A stretch of 64,000 nt of DNA from Annona cherimola (taxonomy: Eukaryota > Streptophyta > Magnoliopsida > Magnoliales > Annonaceae). Shown here in pieces: positions 19,790-31,344 of the stretch. The stretch is from NCBI GenBank assembly GCA_030490835.1, contig CM059972.1, positions 53,363,563 through 53,427,562 of the forward strand, given 5' to 3'. The notes under the pieces were generated by a model. That model saw only the letters and a list, made by a program, of their open reading frames with translations, did no database searches and was not told the origin of the DNA. Every line of letters begins with the position of its first letter. Position 1 is the first letter of the stretch. Position numbers and translations under genes: made by a program.

Positions 19790-19958
19790 AAGTCGCAACC
19801 CAAGTCGACTCCAAGATCGACTTGAGTTCAAGTCTAAAACCAAGTCGACCCAGACTCAGATTTGGAAAGTGCAGAACTGAAGTCGCACACGAAGTCGACT
19901 CCACTTGCGACTTGGGAAGCCAAGTCGCAGACGAAGTCGACTCCACCTGCGACTTGGG
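19790..19958 (+). repeat. GTCGAC inverted-repeat array, block 2 (A 3' LTR), one unit longer
   Basis: Contains an additional 42-bp unit at 19892-19933 compared with 10669-10796, shown by lining up the flanks CACACG and ACCTGCGACTTGGGG. Confidence 0.9.
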
Positions 19959-20748
19959 GAAGTAACGTTCGAATTATTGAACGTTGGAACATTTATTGCG
20001 CGTCAACCACTTCTATAACATTCAAATCTTCCCCATTCTATAAATAGACACTCAAGCAAACGTGGAAACACACACTACATAGCCTAAAGAGAGGAAAGAA
20101 GTGCAAACAAGAGCTCCCATTTGCTTTTCTCTAAATTTGAGTGATCTATACACTTTCAAAGGAAGAACAAGCTTCAAGTTGCAAGTAGCTTCAACGATAT
20201 ACAACCGGTTGCTTCTACAGATTCTTCCTCAAACTGAAACTTGCCTACACAACTCAGTAAAGTGTAGATCTTTCTTATTTTCATTATTCTTTGTTCTTGG
20301 TGCTTGGTTTGAGTTTGTTGTAACAAACCAAGATGTTGCAAGTAGAGTTGTGATTGGAGTTAAACTCATCATCTACTTGTATCAATTGTATAAGCCCCCT
20401 AGAGCTAGAATCTAGAAGAGAGCATAGGCTCTGATTGTGTATGCCCCCTAGAGCTAGAATCTAGAAGAGAGCGGAGACTCTAAGTGTATTCGCGGAATAC
20501 ATAGTGGAACCCAAGCACAACGGTGTGTGAGCTTGAAAGAGTGGAGTAGGGAGAGGTTGCCCGAACCACTATAAATCTTGTCTACTGTTTTACTTTATTG
20601 CTTTCATTACTTCGTTGCTCTCTATTTGTTTCAATCAAGGGGATTAAGCTTTCAAGGGGTTAAGTTTTAATTTACCGAAGAATTTTATAAGAACCCAATT
20701 CACCCCTCCCCTCTTGGGTTTTGCCATTAACTCGAGACTAACAGATAT

Positions 20749-21947
20749 ATTAATTTCATGATTTTTGGAATTAAGGATTAAGCTTAAGTGAATTTATATT
20801 AATTTTTAGTATATGGAGAAAATGATTTATTCAGCCAAGTTAATGATGATAAATTCAAAATGTATGAATTTTTCCATGATATACTAAGCATAATCTATGT
20901 CATAGTATTTTTTATTTTTGGAAAAAATGTCAATTTTTGGAACCCATGAACAGTAACCAACACGCTGTGAATAGTAACCTCGGATGAACAGTGATTTGTT
21001 ACAATACTATGAACAGTAAACAGCGTGATTTTGAAGAAAATTTGAGATTAATATTTGAATAGAATAAATGAAGTATCCTTTTTCCTTGAATAGGAAAAGG
21101 AAAAGAAAAAGTCGAGGACATCTACTGAAAAGGTAACCAAGTTATATATTTTGCAAATTATTTCTAAAATGCTTGAAATTGTTTGTAAATCGCTTTATGA
21201 AATTTATTTAAGGTTGACCATACCTATAACTACTTTACATGAACTAAAGTACGTTTTTTAAATTATTTATTAAATGATTTTTATGAAATTGTTTATGATT
21301 TGTAAATATCATGTCGGCATGTGTATGTAAATGATCATGGTGCACGAGGAATAGGCTATAGTTGAGGTAGTAAGCGGACTGTATGTCCCCCTCATTATTG
21401 CCAAGTTGCTTATATAGGCCCAGGCCGGCGGCGACCTCCCTGAGATGGGAGCATATATGGGATGGGCGCCTAGCAGCGTCACATCTAAAGGAATGTCATG
21501 AATGCTATGAATGCATTGCATTTGCATTTTATGAAATGCATGAAAATGATTGAAAAATTATGTATGGCTTGCTTGCTAAGTATTATTAATCACCCATGTT
21601 TTTTCTACAATAGACAGGAAATGATAATGAAGGCAGCATGCAAAATATTATGTAGTTTCGATATAAATATTGTATATGTAAATTTTATGTAAAGACAATG
21701 ATGAAAATTTTGGAATGGGAAAGAATATCTTTTCAATGTTGATGTTTATGAACAAGACTTTGATTATGGCTGTGATATGTGAAATATATTTCAAGTTGGA
21801 TGAATGGTGGAAATTTTCCATGTATTGAAAAAATATATATATATATAAATTCTGCCGTGTGATTAGGGTAACAATCCTGAGTCACGTTTACCAATCAAAA
21901 ACGGTCATGGAGTAAGGCTTCAAGGCACCCTGGTTCGGGGCGCCACA
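20749..21947 (+). repeat. Gypsy G1 3' LTR, right part
   Basis: Continues 8653-9869 after the A insertion and its duplicated GATAT. It ends with the conserved hairpin module (about 21855-21900) and GGGGCGCCACA at 21947. It includes a TGAACAGT/TGAATAGT cluster (20946-21020), a GC-richer block with GGCCGGCGGCGACCTCCCTGAG (about 21423-21445) and an (AT)n run near 21831-21848. No gene. Confidence 0.88.
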
Positions 21948-23204
21948 CAACTTAAGTTAATTCTGATATGCAACTTCATTGAAGTCCCAACTGAAGTCAA
22001 CTCAGCCATGCGACTTCAGTAAAGTTGCATTCCAAATCGATCCCAGCATTCGACATGAGCATAAGAAAGTTCAAATAAGAAAATTCAAGTCTAAGAATGA
22101 CAAGATGGTTCAAACAACATTATATTGCTATGATTCAATATTCAAGTCACAAGTCCATTAAAGAAGTTTCAAATGGATGTAACCAAACACAATGATAAAG
22201 ATGAACTAAGGTCCATAAAAGCATTTGAAGATATTATTTGAAGAAATTATCGGCATATGTGTTAATGGATCAAGCTTTTGAAGTATTAAAGTTCCAATGA
22301 GTAAATGAAGTGTGAAGTCCCAACCTAAGTCGATTTCACCTATGAATTTGGTTAAGTCTGAGACCAAGTTTGCCTCAAATGGAACTTGAAGATTGAAGAC
22401 CAAAGTAGTCAAGGACGAAGTCGCAACCCAAGTCGACTCTAGTTCGCGACTTAAGCAAAGTTGCACCCGAAGTCGATTCCGAGTGTGACTTAGGTCGTAA
22501 CGGTGGAAAAATTTTGAATCTTGGTGCATTAAATACGCTCCATATACCTTCTAACGTTCAAATTTATTCCCTCTCTATTTAAGGCACATCAAATGAAAAG
22601 GAGAGTGCCAGCTAGAGCATTGATTAAACTTCCATCTTCCAACTCACAAGCATTCAAGTGATCATTAAGTGTTTTACAAGAAGAATGACGCTATTCATTG
22701 CAAGTGCCAAACCGATCTTTTTAAGAATCACTCCACATGATCTTCCTCAAGCTGAAATTGGTTCTACACAATCTGTAAAGTGTAGATTTGTCTTTCTATT
22801 CATTCCTTTGTGATTCCACTTAATTTGGTATTGGAGACCAAGATCAAGTGAAGGCAAGTAGAGTGTGGTTGGAGTGTGACTCACCACCTACTCGTGTAAA
22901 AATTACAAAGGCCCCTCTAGAGCTAGAATCTAGAAGAGAGCAAGGGATCTAGTTGTATGTCCATTGATATAATGGAACCCAAGACAGAAAGGTGTGATCT
23001 TGGAGGAGTGGATTAGGGAAGGTTGTCCCGAACCACTATAACTTTGTGTGTCTGATATTCTTGCTCTATTTGCATCTCCATTCTCCACATTTTTCATTCA
23101 AAAGGATCTGGTTTACAAGAGGTCATACTTAAAATTCTTAAATATTTCAAAAGAACCTAATTCACCCTCCCCTCTTGGGTTTTGCCACGAACTCAAGACC
23201 AACT
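21948..23204 (+). repeat. 5' LTR of copia D, left end missing
   Basis: Diverged copia LTR interrupted at its left by G1. It keeps decayed GTCGAC motifs (about 22310-22500), AACGTTCAAATTTATTCC and a TATTTAAGG-type TATA (about 22577), the CTAGAGCTAGAATCTAGAAG block (22918-22937) and the end CCCTCCCCTCTTGGGTTTT ... GACCAACT (terminal CA changed to CT). Confidence 0.85.
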
Positions 23205-23206
23205 TG

Positions 23207-23218
23207 TGGTATTAGAGC
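23207..23218 (+). other. Primer-binding site, initiator tRNA-Met, one mismatch (copia D)
   Basis: TGGTATTAGAGC, 2 nt after the LTR end. The C-to-T change relative to copy A fits deamination. Confidence 0.88.
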
Positions 23219-23252
23219 AGGTTTTTGAGTTTATACCAAAGAGATCTTATAT

Positions 23253-25073
23253 ATGACATCCCAATTAACTTCCTTCTTTTTCCTTTGCTGAGGGCCAATG
23301 TTTCACTAGGCCACCTATTTTTGACGGTAGTAACTTCAGTTAACAGAAGTTGAGAATGAAATAACTCATTATGACTACTGATATAGATTCTTGGATTGCT
23401 ATCCATGACGGTGTTACATTACTAAAAGGAGAGAAAGCTTCTGATTGGACCGAGGAGGAAGTCAAAATAGTAAAAGTAATGTCAAGGCAATGAACTCTTT
23501 ATTCTGTGTCTTAACTGCAACTGAATATGATAAGGTATCCTCTTGCTTAACCGCCAAAGAGATATGACATACTCTAATTTCAATATATGAGAGCACTTTT
23601 CAGGTCCAAGGGAAAAGAAGAAATATTTTGATTAGAGAATTGGAAAGCTTCAAAATGCTAGATACTGAAAATATTTCTAAAATATTTACTAGATTTTTAA
23701 AAATCAATAATGCATTGAAAGGTCTTGGAATTACTATGTATGAATCTGAGTAGGTCATGAAGATTCTAAGAGATTTACCCAAATCTTGGACCTCCAAAAT
23801 TACAACTATTGAAGAGGTAAAAGACTTGAACACACTAAAGCTAGAAGATCTTATCATTTCACTCATGTCGCATGAGCTAATAAAGAAGAGAAATGAAGAG
23901 GGAAGAGGGTCATTGCATTAAAAGCGACATAAAGCTCAAATGAATCCACTTCTTCTCAGAATGAAGATCACTCCTCAAAAGAAAATTTGAAAAGTTTGTG
24001 AGAAAAGGGAAGAATTTTGGATCCAAAGGATAACTGAATGTTTCAAATGCGGTGGACTAAGACATATGTAAGTTCAATGTCCTACACCTGAAGAAAATAA
24101 ATCAAAGAAAGATAAGAGAAGAAAGACAGAAGCAGTTCTAGAAGATTGCTAAAGCCCAAGGGTAGAGGAATATACGTAAATGAGAACTTATCTGCAACAA
24201 GCTTCTCATCAAATGAAGAATATGAAGCAGCAAACTATGCCAAAATATGCTTTGTAGCAAGAATTGAGGAAGAAACCACACTAAAGTTTCTTACGGCCAC
24301 TGAACTAGTGGACGGGCTAATTGCTACATTGATTGCACAAGCAGTAAGGAGATAATCTCGAAATTTGACCCATCTATTTCTAAATCTATTTATTCCTCCA
24401 TTCATGTTTGCCTCAATTGTGCTGAATTAGAGGAATTACAACAAGCCGATGATTCATTATTTGATGAAACCATGAAATTGGGTAATAAGTACACATTGAA
24501 GAAAAAGCGATTTGACTCGATTATTATTGTGAATGGAAAATTAGCTGAAAGAGTCAAATGCCTAGTAGATGAAACCAAAGCCTTGACAACCGAAATTGAA
24601 AGCTCAAGAAAGAAAATGAAGTATTGAATGAATCATTAGTAAAATTTTCTAACCCAAGAGAATATGTTAAAATGTTCTTGAATATGACTACCCAAACTAG
24701 CAGAGGACTTGGGTATTCCACATTTGAGCAAGGAGAATGCAACAAATCAAATGCACCAAAATGGGTTAAACCTCAAGATAAAGTAACTGCATCTCGATAC
24801 AAATCAAAGACAACCAAAGTTGCCTGGGTAAGAAGACAATTTGGGAACCAAAGTGCGCATGGAGTCCATCCCAAAGAATCATGGGGCATGCAATTTTTGC
24901 AACAAGTTTGGTCACAAAATATATCAACGTAAAATCAAGAAATTATAGAATGAGCTAAATTGGTTTGGAAACCAAAGAACATTGGATTTGTTCCTTCTAA
25001 ATTAGAACAATGTAGGTTCCAAATGTTTATTAACCCAAATGGACCAATAAAGTGGGTACCAACGAGATTAGCA
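23253..25073 (+). pseudogene. gag: Copia D gag, heavily decayed
   Basis: ATG at 23253 (MTSQ). Homology to the gag of A is readable in changing frames: the FTRPPIFDG region, SWIAIHDGV, a capsid segment with several stops (23480-23870), a first knuckle CFKCGGLRHM (about 24037-24080, with a TAA inside), the MYVNEE-like GRGIYVNENLSATS, a coiled-coil region (24400-24640) and a second knuckle CNFCNKFGHKIYQ whose last Cys is Arg (TGT to CGT, about 24891-24931). It ends with KWVP at about 25060. More than ten disruptions; not functional. Confidence 0.88.
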
Positions 25074-25093
25074 TTACTTGATTATCATTACAG

Positions 25094-26437
25094 GTTTGTC
25101 TTAGAGCAAGAGCTAACAATATTTGGTTTATAGATAGTGGTTGCTCGAGACACATGATAGGAGATAAAGTTTTATTCCATGAACTCAAACCTACAATGGT
25201 GGAACTATTGCATTTAGGAACAATGAGAAAGATAAAACAAGTGGGAAGGGAATTGTTTATAGCATCTCAAATGCATTCATAGAGGAAGTATTATTTATCG
25301 AAGAACTCAAACACAACCTAATGAGTATTAGCCAATTTCATGAAAAAGGTTATAAAGTTATTTTTAAATCATCTATATGCAATGTCTTTAATGGAGACCA
25401 CATAATCTTTAGCGAAAAAAAGGCATGAAAATATATATTTGGTTTCTCTTGGTGAATTGGATAAAAAATGTCTTGTGATATTGATAATGATCCATGGGTA
25501 TGGCACAAGAGAGTTGCACATATAAATATATCAAATATCAAGACTTTGTGAAAAAAGAGTTTTGGTAGAAAGATTACCAAAGCTTAAATATGACAAGAAA
25601 AAAATTTGCAAAGCATACCAAATGTCCAAACAGCCAAAAATATCCCTCTCACCAAAGAATGAAGTCTCAACTTCAAGACCTCTTGAATTAATGCATACGG
25701 ATCTTTGTGGGCCATCCGACATTTTGAGCCTTGGAGGAAAGAAGTTTGTCTTTGTTATTATGGATTATTTTTTAAGGTAGACTTGGATACCACTGTTAGC
25801 TATCAAAGATGAAGCATTCTCCATGTTTATCCATTTTTCCAAATTTGTGCAAAATGAAAAAAAAATACAATTATATCTATTAGAAGTGATCATGGTGGTA
25901 GTAAGACTATGCTAAGAGATAACTAAGACTATGCTAAATAAAAACAAATTATTTAAGAATTTTTTGAGTGAGGCAGTAAGTATTGATTGTCATGTCCTAA
26001 ATCATGTCACCATTAGAGCTATCTTGAAAAAACCCCTTACAAGATATGAAAATGTAGAAAATCAAATATCTCATATTTTTATGCCTTTGGCTGCACTTGC
26101 TATGTATTAAACAATAGAAAAGATAACCTTGAAAAATTAGATGCCAAAAGAGCGGAAGCATATTTCTTGAATATTCCTCAAATAGAAAAACATATATATT
26201 TTCAACAAAAGAAACCAAGTTGTTGAAGAGTCCATTCTTGTTATATTTGATAAATTTAACTCAACTCCTAAGAAGGAAGATGAGCTTAAAGATGCGGATG
26301 ACCTTTTAAAGAATTTTGAAAAGCTATAAGTGGAAAAGTAAGGGGAAGAAGAACGCAAGTAAAATCAAAGCTTAGACAAGGAGGTAAGTGAAGATAATGT
26401 TCCTTATAAACCTCCTAAAGATTTGAAATACAAAAAT
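25094..26437 (+). pseudogene. pol: Copia D pol: protease and integrase, decayed
   Basis: Starts after ATTACAG|GTTTGTC, the position equivalent to TTGCAG|GTTTGCC in A. The protease motif WFIDSGCSRHM is kept (about 25123-25157). The pre-integrase region is full of frameshifts. The integrase start LMHTDLCGPSDILSLGGKKF is readable at 25562-25780. Around 25893-25915, SDHGG is followed by a deletion of about 130 bp that removes the catalytic Glu region, with a local repeat of AAGACTATGCTAA. The linker ends at 26437, where the LINE entered. Confidence 0.87.
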
Positions 26438-26450
26438 AATCATCCAATTA

Positions 26451-26829
26451 ACCTTGCCAGTAAGAGTTTCTTACTGCCGGTCCCAAGCCCGGAAAAAAAA
26501 CGAGGGTTGGCGTGTCAAGCTGGCAGCCGGTGATACTAAAAATCACCATCGCATCTCTTATGGATTCTAAAAAATATACTAAAAGTTGTTAACGCTAGGA
26601 CGTCCCTTGTAAGTGATGCGCTGCAGCGGAGCCCGGCTGTAGTGAGAATTGAGCAAGGGTTGCTAGGGTGTTTCACCAGAAGCGACGCGCTACATCGAAG
26701 CCCGGATGTAGTGAGAAATAGGCAAGGGTTGCTAGGGCGTGTCGCTTTCAGGGACACACCATAACAACGTCCGGTTGTGGTGACAAGTCAGTAAAGGTTC
26801 CCATGCCTTTATAGACGTAGTTTAGGGAA
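26451..26829 (+). other. LINE 5' untranslated region with 69-bp tandem units
   Basis: Begins with a hairpin CAGTAAGA-GTT-TCTTACTG (26458-26476), then GCCGGTCCCAAGCCCGG. Two related 69-bp units start at 26618 (GCGCTGCAGCGGAGCCCGG) and 26687 (GCGCTACATCGAAGCCCGG), both with CAAGGGTTGCTAGGG. It is GC-richer than anything around it. Such 5' units in LINEs often carry promoter activity (family knowledge; untested here). Confidence 0.75.
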
Positions 26830-27440
26830 GAAGGTGGTACCAAAACACAAGGTCCATTTTGCCTCATGGAATTTTGGGACTCTTTCATGAAAAAAGTATG
26901 GAAGTAGTAGATGTTATGAGAAGGAAAAAAAATTACTATAGCATGCTTTAAAGAGACTATGTGGAAAGGAGAGAAGGCTAAAGAGATTAATAGATTCAAA
27001 TTATGGTATATAAGAAAGGATTGTAATAGAAATGGTGTAGGGATAATAGTAGATAAGAAATTCATAAATAAAGTTGTAGATGTCAATAGAGTAAATGATA
27101 AAATTATTCAAATAAAACTTGTATTAGTTGTAGAGGTCATAAATGTGATTAGTGCTTTTGCACCACAAATAGTATTAGATGATAGAATCAAGAAACAATT
27201 TTGGGATGACTTAGATAGTGTTATGCAAAGGATATCTAACTAAGAAAAGGTTGTGATAGGTCGAGATTTAAATAGACATGTAGGAAAGAAGAATGTAGGA
27301 TATGAGAGAAGTTATGGAGATTTCGGCTTTGGAATAAGGAATGAAATTGGAAATGTTATTTTGGACTTTGCTATAGCATATGATTTGGTTATATCAAATA
27401 CCTTATTTCAAAACCGAGATGGATAACTTCCAAGGGTGGA
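26830..27440 (+). pseudogene. LINE endonuclease domain (AP-endonuclease type)
   Basis: Readable: KETMWKGEKAKEI (equivalent of the QET.W motif, Gln to Lys), KLWYIRKDCNRNGVGIIVDK, VINVISAFAPQ and GRDLNRHVGKKNVGY (equivalent of the GGDFNGHVG motif), then ILDFAIAYDLVISNTLF. The clean part is 26959-27243. An active endonuclease would nick the target DNA to prime reverse transcription. Stops at about 27241 and in the N-terminal part, and the changed Gln, make it inactive. Confidence 0.82.
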
Positions 27441-28089
27441 ACCAATTCTAGCCAAATAGGTTTCTTCCTTATAAGAAAAGTGGATAGATATTTTTGTATT
27501 AATTGTAAGGTTATCACAGGTGAGAGCTTAGCTATGCAGCATAGATTATTAGTGATGGATATATATACACAAAAAGAGTTAACAAAAATTAAAGGCAATA
27601 TAATTCCAAAAGTTAAATGGTGAATTTAAAGGGAAATAACATAGAACTTTTTAACAAAAGAATGATAGATGAAATAAAATGAGACACACAAGAAGATGGA
27701 GTAAAATCAATGTGGGATAAAATGACAACTAACATAAAAGAAGTAGGATAAAGTATTGTAAGTATATACAAAAATCGTCGATCCTCACATAGAGAAACTT
27801 GGTGGTGAAATGAGGATGTTCAAAAAGCTATAAATGCTAAACAACAAAAGTTTAAATCATGGCAAAGAAATAAAAATGATACAAACTTACAACAATACAA
27901 AATATCAAAAAAAGCTACTAAAAAGATTATTAGCCGTTCTAAACACAAAGCTTATGAGAACTTGTATGACTGATTAGGAACTTGACAAGGTGAAAATAAT
28001 ATTTTTAAGTTGGCTAAATTAAGAGAAAATAAGGGTAAAGATTTAACACATGTTATATGTATTAAAGTGAGGACCAAAGAGTTCTAGTC
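27441..28089 (+). pseudogene. LINE linker between endonuclease and RT, decayed
   Basis: AT-rich and continuous with the flanking domains. Short readable pieces such as AWWNEDVQKAINAKQQKFKSW-like text near 27800-27870 fit the usual RTE linker. No uninterrupted frame and no other feature. Confidence 0.6.
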
Positions 28090-29200
28090 AAAGATAATGA
28101 TATTAAAGAAAGATGGAAAACTTCTTTTTATAGTTTACTAAATGATAGCCCACACGAACATTTAACATTAGATGTTAGTTTAAATAGAGAAGAAAATAGG
28201 AATATTAGTTATTTTCCAAAAATTCGAATATCTGAAGTAAAGGAAGCTCTAAGGAAAATGAAAAAATGAAAATCCTTAAGCCTAGATAATATACCAATTG
28301 AGGCATGGAAGTGCATGGGAGATATAGGTGCAATATGGTTAAAAAATTTTTTTAATAAAATTATAAAAACAAAGTTAATGCCAAGTGAATGGAGGAAAAA
28401 TATTATAGTTCCAATCTATAAAAATAATGAAGATATTCAAAATTATGCAAATTATCGTGGAATAAAATTAATAAATCATACTATGAAATTATGGAAAATA
28501 GTGAACATAGACTAAGACAAGAAACTAATGTATCTGAAAATTAATTTGGTTTTATGCCAGGAAGATCAACCACTGAAGCTATATTCTTACTTAGATAACT
28601 ATTTGAAAAGTATAGGCAGAAGAAAAAAAACTTATACATGATTTTTATTGATGTAGAAAAAGCTTATGATCTAGTACCAAGAAAGTTAATATGGCAAGTG
28701 ATGAGAAAGAAAGGAATTAATAATAAATACATTAATATTATTAAAGATATGTACGAGGGGGCTATTACGAATGTGAGGATCATTAGTGGAGATACTAATG
28801 TCTTCCCAGTTAAAATAGGTCTACATCAAGGCTCAACCTTGAGTCCTTACTTTTTTACCTTAGTAATAGATGAAATTACTAGACATCTTCAAGAAGAAGT
28901 ACCTTGGTGTATGTTATTTGCAGATGACATTGTTTTACTAGATGAAACTAAATAAGGACTAAATTTAAAATTGAATAGGTGGGTAGATGTATTAGAATCT
29001 AATGGTTTTAGAATTAGTCGCACAAAAATTGAATATATGAAATGCAATTTTAATAATAGTGAGAACCCGGATAAGGAACCAATTAAGATTTTAGATCAAG
29101 TAGTAACAAGAACTAATCACTTTCAGTACTTAGGATCAATAATTCAAGAGAACGGGAAAATTGAGAAAGATATAATACAAAGAATTCAAGCAGGATGAAA
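28090..29200 (+). pseudogene. LINE reverse transcriptase domain
   Basis: Pieces in order: WRKNIIVPIYKNNEDIQNYANYRG-type finger region (28315-28515), FMPGRSTTEAIF (about 28551-28590), FIDVEKAYDLVPRKLIW (28638 on, first Asp), GLHQGSTLSPYFFTLVIDE, and the catalytic FADDIVLLDE (about 28917-28947). The following segment 28971-29198 (NRWVDVLESNGFRISRTKIEYM, FQYLGSIIQENGKI) is the thumb. Single stops separate the pieces. The catalytic aspartates are kept although the frame is lost. Confidence 0.88.
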
Positions 29201-29712
29201 GAAATGGAGAAGTGTGTCAGGAATTTTATATGATCGTCGAGTTTCAATCAAACTAAAAGAAAAAATTTAGAAGAATACTATTAGACTTGCTATGCTTTAT
29301 GGGGCAGAATGTTTGGCAATTAAAGAACAACGTATACATAAAATGAGTATAGCGGAAATGAGAATGTTAAGGTGGATGAGTTGTAAAACAAGAAAAGATA
29401 AAATTAGGAAAGAAATAATTTGAGAAAACTTAAAAGTGAGACCAATTTGTGATAAAATGAGAGAAAATAGATTAAGATGGTTTGGTCATGTTAAAAGAGG
29501 CCTGAAGTAGCACCGATTAGGAAAATAGAGTCTATCCAATTAGAAGTTGGTAGGAGAATGAGAGGAAGACCCAAAAAATGGATGAAAGTAATCAAACGAA
29601 ATTTCAAAATATTGTAAATTACAGAAAATTTAGTCTTAAATCGCCAAGAATGGCACAATAGAATCCATGCAGCCGACTCCACCTAGGTGGGAAATGGCTT
29701 ATGATGATGATG
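29201..29712 (+). pseudogene. LINE C-terminal region and 3' end
   Basis: GWKKWRSVSGILYDRRVSIK-like text with several stops, KMSIAEMRMLRWMSCKTRKDKI (about 29338-29405) and LRWFGHVKR (about 29470) are the standard C-terminus of plant RTE. A perfect 12-bp palindrome CCACCTAGGTGG (29679-29690) precedes GGCTTATGATGATGATG. The conserved 3' end is the part the RT recognises (family knowledge). Confidence 0.85.
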
Positions 29713-29725
29713 AATCATCCAACTG

Positions 29726-30835
29726 AACAAGTGATAGGAGACATATATGAAAGTGTGAAAACTAGAGAATCTAGGAAAAATATATATGGACATTTTGCAT
29801 TTGTATCTAAGATAAAGTCAAACTTAATTGACCAAGTTCTTAACGATGAATACTGGATTATTGCTATGCAAGAAGAGCCTAATCAATTTAAGAGAAACCA
29901 AGTATGGCACTTAGTTCCTAGACCTAAGGATTGCGTCGTCATTGGTATCAAATGAGTCTTTAGGAATAAACTAGATGAAAGAGGACTTATTGTAAGAAAC
30001 AAAGCTAGACTAGTAGCTAAGGAGTATTCACAAGAGGAAGGAATCGATTTTGAAGAATTATATGCACCCGTGGCAAGATTAGAATCTATACGCATTTTAC
30101 TAGCTTTTGCTTCTTACATGGCTTTCAAATTGTTCCAAATCGATGTTAAAAGTACACTTTTGAATGGATATCTTAATGAAGAGGTATATGTTGAACAACC
30201 TCCAATTTTTAAAGAAAATGATCAATCAAAATTTATTTATAAGTTGACCAAAGCCTCATATGAATCAAAACAGACTCTAAGAGCTTCATTTGAAAGGCTA
30301 AGTAAATTTTTGATCACTCATGAATTTCAAAGAGGAAAAGTAGATACTACCCTGTTCATTAACTATAAAGAAAAGATCTATTTATTGTTCAAATATATAT
30401 AGATGATATTTTATTTGGTGCTACTAATGAATCTCTATACCAAGAATTTTTCAAGCTTACGCAGAAGGAATTTGAAATGAGCATGATGGGTGAACTCAAC
30501 TTCTTCCATGGACTGCAAATCAGGCAACTAAATGAAAGAATTTTTATAAATCAGTCCATGTATATCATGAAAATGCTCAAAAATTTTGGAATACAAAATA
30601 GCAAAGGAACAATTACTCTCACGAGCTCAACAATCAAAATTGACAATGATGAAAAAGGTAAACAAGTTGATCAAAGACTATATAAAAGCGTGATAAAATC
30701 TTTGTTATATTTGACTGCATCTAGACCGAACATACTGTTTAGTGTTTGCATGTGTTCTAGATTCCAATCAAATTCCAAAGAATCCCACATGATAGTTGTA
30801 AAGAGAATTTTTCAGATATTTGATTAATATCACCA
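29726..30835 (+). pseudogene. pol: Copia D pol: reverse transcriptase
   Basis: Continues D after the [14 protein letters not shown] keeps the Trp codon that is a stop in A. Motifs: [40 protein letters not shown] (first Asp kept), IYKLTKASYESKQ, then a frame change before the YVDD position, which reads YIDDILFGA (about 30395-30422). [19 protein letters not shown] follows at 30477-30827. Readable parts: 29701-29955, 30070-30402 and 30477-30827. Confidence 0.88.
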
Positions 30836-31344
30836 ATCTAAGCCTATGGTATCCCAAGAGCTCAACATTTGATCTAATTGGCTACTTGGATGTGGACTTT
30901 GTCAGTTACAAAGTAGATAGAAAAAGTATTAGTGGAACATGTAAATTTCTTAGAAATATAATGGTTTCATAGTTTTCAAGGAAATAAACCAGTGTTGTTC
31001 TATTTACTGTAGAAGCTGAATATATAGTCGCTGAAAGTTGTTGTGCCCAATTATTATAGATGAGACAACAATTAAGAGATTATGGGATAGATTATGAAGA
31101 CATTCGAATTAGGTTTGATAATATGAGTATCATTTGTTTAACTAAGAATCTCATATTGCATTCTAGAACTAAACACATAGATGTTAGGCATCACTTTACT
31201 AGAGAACATGTTCAAAATTATAATATTTGTTTAGAATATGTCAAAACTAAAGATCAAATTGCCAAAATTTTTACCAAACTATTGGGAAATGAATCATTTT
31301 ATAAAATTAGAAATGAAATGGATATGATTGATATTGAAGCCTAA
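30836..31344 (+). pseudogene. pol: Copia D pol: RNase H
   Basis: LIGYLDVDFVSYKVDRKSIS (the first catalytic Asp of SDAD reads DVD), VLFTVEAEYIVAESCCAQLL (Glu kept; TAG follows at about 31057), IRFDNMSIICLTKNLILHS (Asp kept) and RTKHIDVRHHFTREHVQNYN. The RT-RH join deleted in A is present here (about 30800-30865), which dates that deletion to A. Confidence 0.87.

Larger units (their letters stand above)
9870..20743 (+). mobile_element. Copia copy A: structurally complete Sirevirus-like retrotransposon
   Basis: 10,874 bp: 5' LTR, iMet PBS, gag, protease, integrase, RT and RNase H, third ORF, double PPT, 3' LTR, all in one orientation and flanked by GATAT. It inserted into the 3' LTR of gypsy G1. 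The LTRs are 1712 and 1753 bp. By eye I count about 17 substitutions in the first 420 bp, with fewer differences elsewhere, so the insertion is not recent. Every ORF carries a disabling mutation, so it could only move with proteins supplied by another copy. Confidence 0.96.
18991..20743 (+). repeat. 3' LTR of copia A
   Basis: 1753 bp, TGTTGGAAAC ... GAGACTAACA. It differs from the 5' LTR by scattered substitutions and by one extra 42-bp array unit (19892-19933). The 49-bp R/U5 duplication is present here too (20394-20442 and 20443-20491), so it predates this insertion. GATAT follows at 20744-20748. Confidence 0.95.
6454..21947 (+). mobile_element. G1: 3' half of a Del/Tekay-type Ty3/gypsy chromovirus, split by copia A
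   Basis: Order: RT end, RNase H, integrase, chromodomain, PPT, 3' LTR (8653-9869 continuing at 20749-21947). The pol domain order and a chromodomain at the C-terminus identify a chromovirus; the long LTR of about 2.4 kb fits Del/Tekay. Gag, protease, most of RT and the 5' LTR are missing. The LTR ends GGGGCGCCACA at 21947 and the following CAACTTAAG continues the 5' LTR of copia D, so G1 inserted into D. The 5-bp target duplication is untestable because the left end is gone. Confidence 0.87.
26451..29712 (+). mobile_element. RTE-clade non-LTR retrotransposon (LINE), nearly full length, dead
   Basis: 3262 bp inserted into the integrase-RT linker of copia D. AATCATCCAATTA (26438-26450) and AATCATCCAACTG (29713-29725) are an approximate 13-bp target duplication. 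The 5' part has GCCGGTCCCAAGCCCGG and two 69-bp tandem units; the middle encodes endonuclease and RT; the 3' end has CCACCTAGGTGG and a short TGATGATGATG tail in place of poly(A). This set is typical of plant RTE LINEs. Stops and frame changes are frequent. Confidence 0.92.
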
